64,000 bases of DNA from Nannocystis sp. RBIL2 (lineage in GTDB: Bacteria; Myxococcota_A; Polyangia; Nannocystales; Nannocystaceae): positions 1 to 64,000 of the forward strand of contig NZ_JAPNJW010000002.1 of assembly GCF_026626745.1 (NCBI RefSeq), in the 5' to 3' direction. A program made the translations under genes and the position numbers. Under the pieces are notes generated by a model. That model ran no database searches, was not told the DNA's origin, and saw only the letters and a program-made list of their open reading frames with translations. Below are positions 56,776-63,865 of this stretch, piece after piece (within the stretch, counting starts at the first letter, position 1; every line of letters starts with the position of its first letter).

Positions 56776-58377
56776 ATGAGCGCCTCCCAGACCTCCGCCC
56801 CTTCCACTCCTCGTCCCGCGGGCCCCGACGGGGCCGCCTCGCCGCGCCGGCTGCTCGAGAAGCTGAGCCCCGTCAGCGGCGCCCGGCTGGGCGACTTCCC
56901 CGTGGCCGACGAGGCCGAGGTCCGCGCCGCGGTGGCCCGGGCCCGGGCGGCCTTCCCGGACTGGCGCGACACGCCGCTGGCGGCCCGCATCGAGGTCCTG
57001 GGCCGCGTCAAGCAGGTCCTCGCCGAGCAGGGCGAGCACTACGCCCGCAAGATCAGCGAAGACACCGGCAAGCCGACGTTCGAGGCGACGATGATGGAGA
57101 TCGGCGCCGTCCCGCTGCTGCTCGATTACATGCTGCGCCGCGCGCCGGTGCTGCTGCGGCGCCAGAAGGTGTCGACGCCGATCGTCCTGCCCGGCAAGTC
57201 GGGGTTCATCGAGCACTTCCCCCGCGGGGTCATCGGCATCATCTCGCCGTGGAACTTCCCGTTCCAGCTGGCGGTGGTGCCGGTGCTGTCGGCGCTGATC
57301 GGCGGCAACGCCGTGGTGCTGAAGCAGTCGGAGATCACGCCGATCGTGGCCGGCGTGGTCGAGGACCTGTTCCGCCGGATCGGTCTGCCCGCAGGGGTGG
57401 TGGAGATCGTCCACGGCGACGGCTCGACGGGCGCGGCGCTGACGCGGGCCGAGGTCGACATGCTGTTCTTCACCGGCTCGGTGGCGACCGGCCGCAAGGT
57501 GATGGCGGCGGCCGCCCAGCGCCCGATCCCGGTCGAGCTCGAGCTCGGCGGCAAGGACGCGATGATCGTGTGCGCCGACGCCAACCTCGAGCGCGCGGCC
57601 GAGGCCGCAGTGTGGGGCGGGCTCGTCAACTGCGGTCAGGCCTGCGTGTCGGTCGAGCGCATCTTCGTGGTCGACGCGATCCACGACCGCTTCGTCGAGA
57701 AGGTGCGCGAGAAGGTGTCCAGGGTGACCGTGGGCGGGCCCGACGAGCAGGCCGACATGGGGCCGCTGACGTCGAGCGCGCAGCTCGGCATCGTCGAGCG
57801 CCACGTGAACTCGGCGGTCGCGGCGGGGGCGAAGGTGGTGTTCGGGGGCGAGAAGCTGCAGCGCCCGGGCCAGTTCTTCGCGCCGACGCTGCTCACGGGG
57901 GTGACGCCGGAGATGGAGATCTTCCGTGAAGAGACGTTCGGGCCGGTGCTGCCGGTGATCCGCGTGCGCGACGAGGACGAGGCGGTGCGCCTGGCCAACG
58001 CCAGCGAGTTCGGGCTGGCCGGCAGCGTGTGGACGCAGGACATCGACAAGGGGCTGCGCCTGGCCTCGCGCATGGAGTGCGGGCAGGTCTCGGTGAACGA
58101 CGTGATCCAGTCGGTGGGCCACCCGGCGCTGCCGTTCGGCGGGGTGCGCTCGTCGGGGATCGGCCGCTACCACGGCGACGCGGGCATCCTCGCGTTCATG
58201 AACACCCGCGGGATCATGGTCGACCGCGGGTTCCTGAACAGCGAGCCGCTGTGGTTCCCGTACGCGGGCAAGGTGTCGCACGGCTTCGAGCTGCTGAAGG
58301 GGATCACGACCCGCAGCCTGGGCAGCCTGGTGAAGGGCTTCCTCGGCCTCCGCAAGAAGATGACGCGTCCGAAGTGA
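56776..58377 (+). CDS. Aldehyde dehydrogenase, class-3 / acyl-aldehyde type
   Basis: 533 residues. The catalytic Cys is in NCGQACVSVERI (about 293), the general-base Glu in PVELELGGKDAM (about 257), and the NAD-binding FTGSVATG and GIISPWNFPF motifs are clear. A C-terminal segment (FLNSEPLWFPYAGKVSHGFELLKGI, then a basic GLRKKMTRPK tail) suggests membrane association and a long-chain aldehyde substrate (inference). The frame extends 120 bases upstream of 56776, but that part antisenses the NAT gene. A paired repeat element follows 18 bases after the stop. Confidence 0.92.
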   Translation: MSASQTSAPSTPRPAGPDGAASPRRLLEKLSPVSGARLGDFPVADEAEVRAAVARARAAFPDWRDTPLAARIEVLGRVKQVLAEQGEHYARKISEDTGKPTFEATMMEIGAVPLLLDYMLRRAPVLLRRQKVSTPIVLPGKSGFIEHFPRGVIGIISPWNFPFQLAVVPVLSALIGGNAVVLKQSEITPIVAGVVEDLFRRIGLPAGVVEIVHGDGSTGAALTRAEVDMLFFTGSVATGRKVMAAAAQRPIPVELELGGKDAMIVCADANLERAAEAAVWGGLVNCGQACVSVERIFVVDAIHDRFVEKVREKVSRVTVGGPDEQADMGPLTSSAQLGIVERHVNSAVAAGAKVVFGGEKLQRPGQFFAPTLLTGVTPEMEIFREETFGPVLPVIRVRDEDEAVRLANASEFGLAGSVWTQDIDKGLRLASRMECGQVSVNDVIQSVGHPALPFGGVRSSGIGRYHGDAGILAFMNTRGIMVDRGFLNSEPLWFPYAGKVSHGFELLKGITTRSLGSLVKGFLGLRKKMTRPK

Positions 58378-58395
58378 CAGGCGGGCGGGCCGGCC

Positions 58396-58424
58396 GCCTG
58401 TCCCGGAAGACAGGTGGCCGGGGC
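58396..58424. repeat. Paired 14-bp repeat element (CTGTCC-CGGA-AGACAG)
   Basis: GCCTG 58396 and ACAGG 58410 with paired arms, between two genes reading right. Confidence 0.78.
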
Positions 58425-58466
58425 GGCGAGCGGGCCGCGGCGGTTGAACAAGCCGGGCCCGCCGGG

Positions 58467-58472
58467 TACCTT
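58467..58472 (+). promoter_or_regulatory. -10 hexamer TACCTT, near-leaderless start
   Basis: TACCTT ends eight bases before the ATG at 58481; there is no Shine-Dalgarno. Confidence 0.5.
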
Positions 58473-58480
58473 CGCCGGCG

Positions 58481-60172
58481 ATGGCGTCAGGTCCACCGTC
58501 CGGGGCGAAGAAGGAGCAATGGGGCACGCGCGTCGGCCTGGTGCTGGCGGTCGCCGGCAACGCCGTCGGCCTCGGCAATTTCCTCCGCTTCCCGGCCCAG
58601 GCGGCCCAGAACGGCGGCGGCGCGTTCCTGGTGCCGTACCTGATCTCCTTCGTGCTGATGGGCCTGCCGATCCTGTGGGTCGAGTGGGCCATCGGCCGCC
58701 ACGGCGGGCAGTACGGCCATCACAGCGCGCCGGGGATGTTCGCCCGCCTCGGCCGCGCGCGCTGGCTCAAGTACGTCGGCGTGTTCGGCCTGTTCACCAA
58801 CCTGACGGTGGCGGCCTACTACTGTTACATCGAGTCGTGGACGCTGGCGTACGTGTGGCACTCGCTGCGCGGGACGTTCGAGGCGACGCCGCCGACGACG
58901 TTCTTCCCCGAGTACCTCGGCACGACCAACGCCGACATCGCCGCGATCCCGTACGAGGCGGCCGGGTTCTTCCTCGCCACTCTGGCGCTCAACGTGTGGC
59001 TGCTGTCGCGCGGGCTGGTCCGCGGGGTCGAGCTGGCGGCCAAGATCGGGATGCCGCTGCTGCTCGGCTTCGGCGCGGTGCTGGCGATCAAGGGCCTGTT
59101 CCTCGGGACAGGTGACCCGGGGGTGGTCGAGAGCCCGCTGGTCGGCCTCAACTTCGTGTGGGAGCCGCAGGCGTCGGGGCTGTTCAACCCGAGCACGTGG
59201 CTGGCGGCGGCCGGGCAGATCTTCTTCACCCTGTCGGTCGGGATGGGCTCGATCCACTGCTACGCGGCCTACCTGCGCGAGCGGGACGACATCGCCCTCA
59301 ACGCGACCACGGCCGGCACGGTCAACGAGTTCGTCGAGGTCATCCTCGGCGGGTCGATCCTGATCCCGATCGCCACGGCCTACCTCGGCCTGGCGGCGGT
59401 GCAGGCGGCCACCGCCGGCGGCTCGGGCTTCGGCCTCGGGTTCCTGACGCTGCCGACGCTGTTCAACCAGTGGGGCTGGTTCGGGCCGATCGCAGGGGCG
59501 ATGTGGTTCGGCCTGCTGTTCTTCGCCGGCATCACGTCGTCGCTGGCGATGGGCCAGCCGGTGCTGGCGTTCCTGCAGGACGAGTTCAAGGTGCGCCGCG
59601 AGAAGGCGGCGCTGGGCTTCGGCCTGGCGACGCTGCTGCTCGGCGGGCTGGTGGTGGTGCTGTACCCGGGCGGGACGTTCGACGAGTTCGACTTCTGGAC
59701 CGGGACGTTCTCGCTGATCGTGTTTGCGCTGGCCGAGGTGCTGATCTTCGGCTGGATCTTCGGCATCGACCGCGGCTGGGCCGAGCTCAACAAGGGCGCC
59801 GATCTGCGCCTGCCGGGCTTCTACAAGTACGTCATCAAGTACGTGACGCCGCTGTTCATCCTGGTCGTGCTGTTCGGCGCGATGGTCAAGCCGAGCGTCG
59901 GCTGGAGCGAGGCGGCGTCGCAGCTGATGAGCACCGGGAGCTGGCCGTTCGCGGTCGACAGCGTGCTCGGCAAGCTGCTCCACGTCGGCGAGACCGGCGG
60001 CTACTTCGACGCGAGCGGCAAGATCACGCCGATGTTCGTCAAGGACCTGACGCGCGTGATCCTGCTGACCGTGTTCGCCATGATCGCGGCGCTGGTGTGG
60101 CGGGCGTTCCGCGGCCGCAACATCGAGGCGAGCACGCAGCGCCCGGACGAACAAGAAGGAGGTGCGTCGTGA
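58481..60172 (+). CDS. NSS/SNF family sodium-dependent transporter
   Basis: 563 residues with about 12 membrane helices. The NSS signature VLAVAGNAVGLGNFLRFPAQA (helix 1, with the substrate and Na sites) is clear; later helices keep GSIHCYAAYLRERDDI and MWFGLLFFAGITSSLAMGQP. The family imports amino acids, and this subtype is usually paired with a small MetS-like subunit; methionine or alanine import is therefore the best guess. A small ORF with a strong Shine-Dalgarno overlaps its stop codon. A repeat pair (GCCTG 59094, ACAGG 59108) encodes LGTGDPG. Confidence 0.93.
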   Translation: MASGPPSGAKKEQWGTRVGLVLAVAGNAVGLGNFLRFPAQAAQNGGGAFLVPYLISFVLMGLPILWVEWAIGRHGGQYGHHSAPGMFARLGRARWLKYVGVFGLFTNLTVAAYYCYIESWTLAYVWHSLRGTFEATPPTTFFPEYLGTTNADIAAIPYEAAGFFLATLALNVWLLSRGLVRGVELAAKIGMPLLLGFGAVLAIKGLFLGTGDPGVVESPLVGLNFVWEPQASGLFNPSTWLAAAGQIFFTLSVGMGSIHCYAAYLRERDDIALNATTAGTVNEFVEVILGGSILIPIATAYLGLAAVQAATAGGSGFGLGFLTLPTLFNQWGWFGPIAGAMWFGLLFFAGITSSLAMGQPVLAFLQDEFKVRREKAALGFGLATLLLGGLVVVLYPGGTFDEFDFWTGTFSLIVFALAEVLIFGWIFGIDRGWAELNKGADLRLPGFYKYVIKYVTPLFILVVLFGAMVKPSVGWSEAASQLMSTGSWPFAVDSVLGKLLHVGETGGYFDASGKITPMFVKDLTRVILLTVFAMIAALVWRAFRGRNIEASTQRPDEQEGGAS

Positions 60173-60273
60173 GCACGAGCGCGTGGATGATGCTGAGCTG
60201 CACGTGGCTGCTGGTCGGCGGGATGACGATCTATCTGATCGCCAAGGTGCTGCGCACGCCGCCCCGACCGTAG
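60169..60273 (+). CDS. MetS-like small subunit of the NSS transporter
   Basis: 34 residues, mostly one membrane helix (SAWMMLSCTWLLVGGMTIYLIAKVL) with a short charged tail (RTPPRP). The GTG start overlaps the transporter TGA (GTGA) and follows AAGGAGG by six bases, the best ribosome binding site in the window. In Corynebacterium glutamicum MetP needs such a small partner, MetS; the size, topology and position fit that role here (inference). It is too short for most gene finders. Confidence 0.82.
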   Translation: MSTSAWMMLSCTWLLVGGMTIYLIAKVLRTPPRP

Positions 60274-60360
60274 CGGCGAACGGCGGTACTCGGCCGTTCG
60301 GGCCTCGGACGCCGGGGGCTCACGCTGTCGTCGCCAGCGCCCTGAGCGGCCCGAGGCGGT

Positions 60361-60843
60361 TCAGACGGCGCCGGCAGGGCGCAGGCGTGGGAGCAGCAGG
60401 ATCGACTTGCCTGGGCGGGCGGCGAGCGCCTGTTCGAAGGGACAGGCGACATGGTCGAAGGGGCAGGTGAAGCCCGCCGGGATCGCGCCGCGGGCGAGGG
60501 CGAGGCGGGCCTGCGGATGGGCGCGACAGATGTGGAAGGTGCGCTCGACGAGGAAGAACTGGACGCCGGTGTTGCTGATGAACTCGCACAGCTCCTGCTT
60601 CCACATGGCAGTCTCGGGCGCGTTCTCGGGGTCGACGTACATGCCGTGGAGCTCGATCGGGAGCTCGTGCCACTCGGTCTTGCCGTCGACGATCGTGGCG
60701 TAGAAGGCGGTGTCCTCGGCGCGCTGATCGTAGAGGGCGGTGAACTCGGCCCGCGCGGCGTCGTCGAGGCCGGCCCACCAGGCCTCGATGGTGGCGAGGT
60801 GGTCGCGGGAGAGCAGGCGCGTGGCCTCGGCGGGCAGGTCCAT
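60361..60843 (-). CDS. Uncharacterised soluble protein
   Basis: 160 residues, no signal or membrane segment. A helical N-terminus (SRDHLATIEAWWAGLDDAARAEF) and a central YATIVDGKTEWHELPIELHGMYVDPENAPET look conserved; no family is recognised. The stretch CPFDHVACPFEQA is written by a 14-bp repeat cluster (GCCTG 60428, ACAGG 60442, ACATG 60449, GCAGG 60463), so this Cys-Pro-Phe pair is probably derived from the repeat rather than from the ancestral protein. It lies nine bases before the lipoprotein gene in the same direction. Confidence 0.7.
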   Translation of the reverse strand: MDLPAEATRLLSRDHLATIEAWWAGLDDAARAEFTALYDQRAEDTAFYATIVDGKTEWHELPIELHGMYVDPENAPETAMWKQELCEFISNTGVQFFLVERTFHICRAHPQARLALARGAIPAGFTCPFDHVACPFEQALAARPGKSILLLPRLRPAGAV

Positions 60844-60852
60844 GGCCGGGTC

Positions 60853-61665
60853 TCAGGGGCCGAAGACGGTGCAGATGAAGGGGCCGGAGTTCGGCAGGAG
60901 GCTGGCGGCGCACATCTTGGCCCACTCCTCGGGGCCGAGAGTGCCGGCGAGCAGGCCCATGCAGTGCTCGCCGTTCTCGCTGCAGGGGAAGTCGCCCGCC
61001 TCGCATGTCAGCAGGGGGAAGATCGCCTGGTAGGCCTGCTTGAGCTCGGCGTCGGCGCCGGGGCACATGTAGACGCCGTCGCAGTGGGTGCCCTGGGTGA
61101 TGGGGGGCTTGGCCAGGCCGGCGCCGTCGAATTCGTCGGGGTTGCAATGATCGGCGGCGGCGCAGCTCAGCGCGCAGGCGGCCGCGCTGGGGAAGAACTT
61201 GTCGCAATCGGGGGCGCAGCTGCAGCCGGAGCGCAGGGTGCACTCGGTGCCGTCGAAGGCGAAGCCGAGCACCGCCGCGCACTCGCCGTAGTCGCCGGTG
61301 GCCGGGGCGCACTGCGGGTCGACTGCGCCGGTGTCCTCGGTGGTGGCGGTGCCGGGGCTGGTGGTCGAGGTCGTGGTGGTCGCGGGCTCGGTGGTCGAGG
61401 TCGCGGGCTCGGTGGTCGAGGTCGAGGTCGCGGGCTCGGTGGTCGCGGTCGTCGAGGTCGAGGTGGTCGGCGCCGAGGTCATGCCGCCGGTCGCGGTGCC
61501 GCCGGTGGTGGTGGTGAGGTCGCCGGTGGGCGCTGTGGTGCCGGGGCTGGTGCCGGTGGCGGTGCTCGTGGCAGTGCCGGTGCCGCCGGTGGTCTCGGTG
61601 GTGCCGGGCTCGCCGTTGCAAGCGAGCAGGGCGGCGAGGACGACTGCGAAATTAAGCGAGCGCAT
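60853..61665 (-). CDS. Secreted lipoprotein with Thr-rich linker
   Basis: 270 residues. The signal peptide MRSLNFAVVLAALLAC (lipobox Cys 16) leads to a long Thr/Ala/Ser linker of TTEPAT/TSTT repeats. The mature part has Cys pairs (TECTLRSGCSCAPDCDKFF; CALSCAAADHCNPDEF; THCDGVYMCPGA; CEAGDFPCSENGEHC), again a disulfide-rich surface protein of unknown ligand. The start 61665 is supported by TACCCT seven bases upstream; the frame runs to 61920 but is repeat-derived Arg/Pro sequence. Confidence 0.8.
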   Translation of the reverse strand: MRSLNFAVVLAALLACNGEPGTTETTGGTGTATSTATGTSPGTTAPTGDLTTTTGGTATGGMTSAPTTSTSTTATTEPATSTSTTEPATSTTEPATTTTSTTSPGTATTEDTGAVDPQCAPATGDYGECAAVLGFAFDGTECTLRSGCSCAPDCDKFFPSAAACALSCAAADHCNPDEFDGAGLAKPPITQGTHCDGVYMCPGADAELKQAYQAIFPLLTCEAGDFPCSENGEHCMGLLAGTLGPEEWAKMCAASLLPNSGPFICTVFGP

Positions 61666-61672
61666 GGCGACG

Positions 61673-61678
61673 AGGGTA
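61673..61678 (-). promoter_or_regulatory. -10 hexamer TACCCT, near-leaderless start
   Basis: TACCCT on the minus strand ends seven bases before the ATG at 61665. Confidence 0.5.
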
Positions 61679-61760
61679 GGGCGGACCGGGGCGCGTCGCA
61701 AGCGCAGGGCCGCGGGCCGGCGGCCGGGACCGTACTGCGGCGAAGGGCGAGGTCGCACGT

Positions 61761-62041
61761 GAGCTGTCTTTGGAGACATGTGCGGGCGCGCGGGTCCGGC
61801 GATTCGGACAGCGCCGGGGCGTGAGGTCGCGGGGGAGCAGGCCGCGCGCCGGCTGGCCCGGGAGACATGGACCCGAGGCTCGGTCGGACATCGCCGGACG
61901 CGGATGTCGCGGCCGAGCATCGGCTGTCCTGAGAGACATGTGCGGCCGGACCGGGCGATTCGGACCGTGGCCGCGCCGAGGCGTGACAGGTTCGAATGGA
62001 CATGTCGATTCAGACATGTCCATTCGGACTTATGATGATGG
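61761..62041. repeat. 160-bp direct duplication ending in a four-unit 14-bp array
   Basis: A ~70-base block occurs at 61761-61831 and again at 61921-61991 (GCTGTCYTTGRGAGACATGTGCGG...TTCGGAC...). Each block begins with a 14-bp element. A four-unit array follows at 61986, 62000, 62014 and 62028 (ACAGG, ACATG, ACATG, ACTTA). It occupies the gap between the lipoprotein gene and hutH. Confidence 0.8.
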
Positions 62042-62088
62042 CGCGGCCTTCGTCCGCGAGGCGCTCGGTCGGGGCGCCGGGCGCCGAC

Positions 62089-63636
62089 TCAGGCGCGGTC
62101 GAGCGGCGAGGCGACGCCGGCGGCCTGGCGCAGCTCGCCGCGGACGATCGCGGCGGCCAGGGCCTCGGTCTCGGCGCTGGGGCTGCGGTCGCCGGTCCAG
62201 GGGCCGGCGTGGGCGCGGATCGCCGCGTGGACCCGGCGCAGCGGCGCGCTGGTCGGGTGCTCGCGCAGGTCGAGGCCGCGGGCGGCGGCGATCGCCTCGA
62301 TGGCGAGCACGCGCGCGAGGTTGTCGACGACGCTCCGCAGCTTGCGGGCGGCGATGGGCCCCATGCTGACGTGGTCCTCCTTGCCGGCCGAGGTCGGGAT
62401 GGTGTCGACCGAGGCGGGGAAGCTGAGCGACTTGCACTCGCTGGCCAGCGCGGAGGCGGTGACGTGGGCCATCATCAGGCCGCTCTCGACACCTGGCCTT
62501 TCGGCCAGGAAGGCCGGGAGGCCGCGCGAGGTCACCGGGTTGAGCATGCGGTCGGTGCGGCGCTCGCTGATGGTGGCGAGGGTGGTGAGCGCGGCCGTCA
62601 TGTGATCGAGCGGGAGGGCGACGGTGCCGGCGTGGAAGTTGCCGCCGCTCAGGACGTCGAAGCCGCCGCCCTCGTGCGCCAGCACCAGCGGGTTGTCGGT
62701 GAAGCTGTTGAGCTCGATGCGCACGGCGCCGGCGACGTAGGCGAAGGCGTCGCGCGCGGCCCCGTGGACCTGCGGCATGCAGCGGAGGGCGTAGGCGTCC
62801 TGGACCTCGCCGCAGTCGCTGTGCGAGGCGCGGAGCGGCGAGTCGATCAGGAGGGCGCGGGCGACTGCGGCGCTCTCGCGCTGGCCGACGTGCGGCTTGC
62901 CGGCGTGGATCCGCGGGTCGGTGGCGGTGACTGTGCCGAGCAGGGCGTCGAGGCTGAGGCTGCCGATGATGTCGGCGGCGGCGATCAGCTCGGCGGCGTC
63001 GCACAGGGCGAGGGCGCCGACGGCCGTGGTGACCTGGGTGCCGTTGATGAGGCTCAGGCCCTCCTTGGGGCCGAGGCGCAGCGGGGTCAGGCCGGCGCGC
63101 GCGAGGGCCTCGGCGCCGGAGATGATCTGTCCTTCGGACCAGGCGAGGCCCTCGCCGATGGCGACGAGGGCGAGGTGGGCGAGCGGGGCCAGGTCACCGC
63201 TGGCGCCGACGCTGCCCTGGCAGGGGACGACGGGGAGGACGTCGCGGGCCAGCATCTGCAGCAGGAACTCGGGGACGGCCGGCGACACGCCGCTGGCCCC
63301 GAGCGCGAGGGTGTGGGCGCGCAGCAGCAGCAGGGCGCGCACGACGTCGGCGGCGAACGCCGGGCCGACCCCGGCCGCGTGGCTGCGCAGCAGGTTCTGC
63401 TGCAAGATCCCGAGCTCGTCGGGGGCGATCTTCGCGTCGGACAGGGCGCCGAAGCCGGTGTTGACGCCGTAGATGATCGCGCCGCCGGCCAGGGCCTGCT
63501 CGAGGTGATCCCGCGTCTGTCGCAGCTCGTCGCGCGCCTCGGCGGCGAGCGAGACGGCGGCGCCGCGGCGGGCAACAGCGTCCACGTCGCGCAGGGCTAT
63601 CGTGTGGCCGATCACGACGGAAACAGGGCTCGTCAT
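62089..63636 (-). CDS. hutH: Histidine ammonia-lyase
   Basis: 515 residues. The MIO prosthetic group forms from ASG in GSVGASGDLAPL (about 144-146). Further family motifs are IIYGVNTGFGAL, NLLRSHAAGVGP, YALRCMPQVHGA and NSFTDNPLV. It deaminates histidine to urocanate, the first step of histidine use; other hut genes are not in the window. Two repeat pairs lie inside: ACCTG 62491 / CCAGG 62505 and ATCTG 63125 / CCAGG 63139, the latter in the LAWSEGQIISGAEAL segment. ATG 63636 follows TAGGCT by eight bases. Confidence 0.95.
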   Translation of the reverse strand: MTSPVSVVIGHTIALRDVDAVARRGAAVSLAAEARDELRQTRDHLEQALAGGAIIYGVNTGFGALSDAKIAPDELGILQQNLLRSHAAGVGPAFAADVVRALLLLRAHTLALGASGVSPAVPEFLLQMLARDVLPVVPCQGSVGASGDLAPLAHLALVAIGEGLAWSEGQIISGAEALARAGLTPLRLGPKEGLSLINGTQVTTAVGALALCDAAELIAAADIIGSLSLDALLGTVTATDPRIHAGKPHVGQRESAAVARALLIDSPLRASHSDCGEVQDAYALRCMPQVHGAARDAFAYVAGAVRIELNSFTDNPLVLAHEGGGFDVLSGGNFHAGTVALPLDHMTAALTTLATISERRTDRMLNPVTSRGLPAFLAERPGVESGLMMAHVTASALASECKSLSFPASVDTIPTSAGKEDHVSMGPIAARKLRSVVDNLARVLAIEAIAAARGLDLREHPTSAPLRRVHAAIRAHAGPWTGDRSPSAETEALAAAIVRGELRQAAGVASPLDRA

Positions 63637-63644
63637 GGCGAGGG

Positions 63645-63650
63645 AGCCTA
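63645..63650 (-). promoter_or_regulatory. -10 hexamer TAGGCT of hutH, near-leaderless start
   Basis: TAGGCT on the minus strand ends eight bases before the hutH ATG (63636). Confidence 0.5.
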
Positions 63651-63850
63651 CCCCCGACGACCCCGAACCGTGTGCGCGGCTGCCAGGGAGGTGCCGCACG
63701 CGGCCGACGTGCATGCGGCAGCGCAGGCAAAGGCGCTCGCGGGCGCGTCGGGCCGATCGCGCCGGCGAGCTCGGGTGCTCGCTCCAGCAGGTCGCGGCGG
63801 CGGCGCTCGGGCAGGGCCCTGTCTGCGTTGACCGCGCCGCGCTGCCCGCT

Positions 63851-63856
63851 TAGGCT
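63851..63856 (+). promoter_or_regulatory. -10 hexamer TAGGCT, near-leaderless start
   Basis: TAGGCT ends nine bases before the ATG at 63866. Confidence 0.5.
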
Positions 63857-63865
63857 GGGCCGGAC

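Noticed and set aside
55827..57011. Longer NAT reading frame starting at 57011
   Set aside because: The extra N-terminal part overlaps the divergent aldehyde dehydrogenase gene antisense and has no NAT similarity; ATG 56657 gives a normal NAT.
61990..62010. Possible tRNA T-loop (GGTTCGAATGG)
   Set aside because: It is part of the 14-bp array; no acceptor stem, anticodon arm or CCA-adjacent pairing surrounds it.
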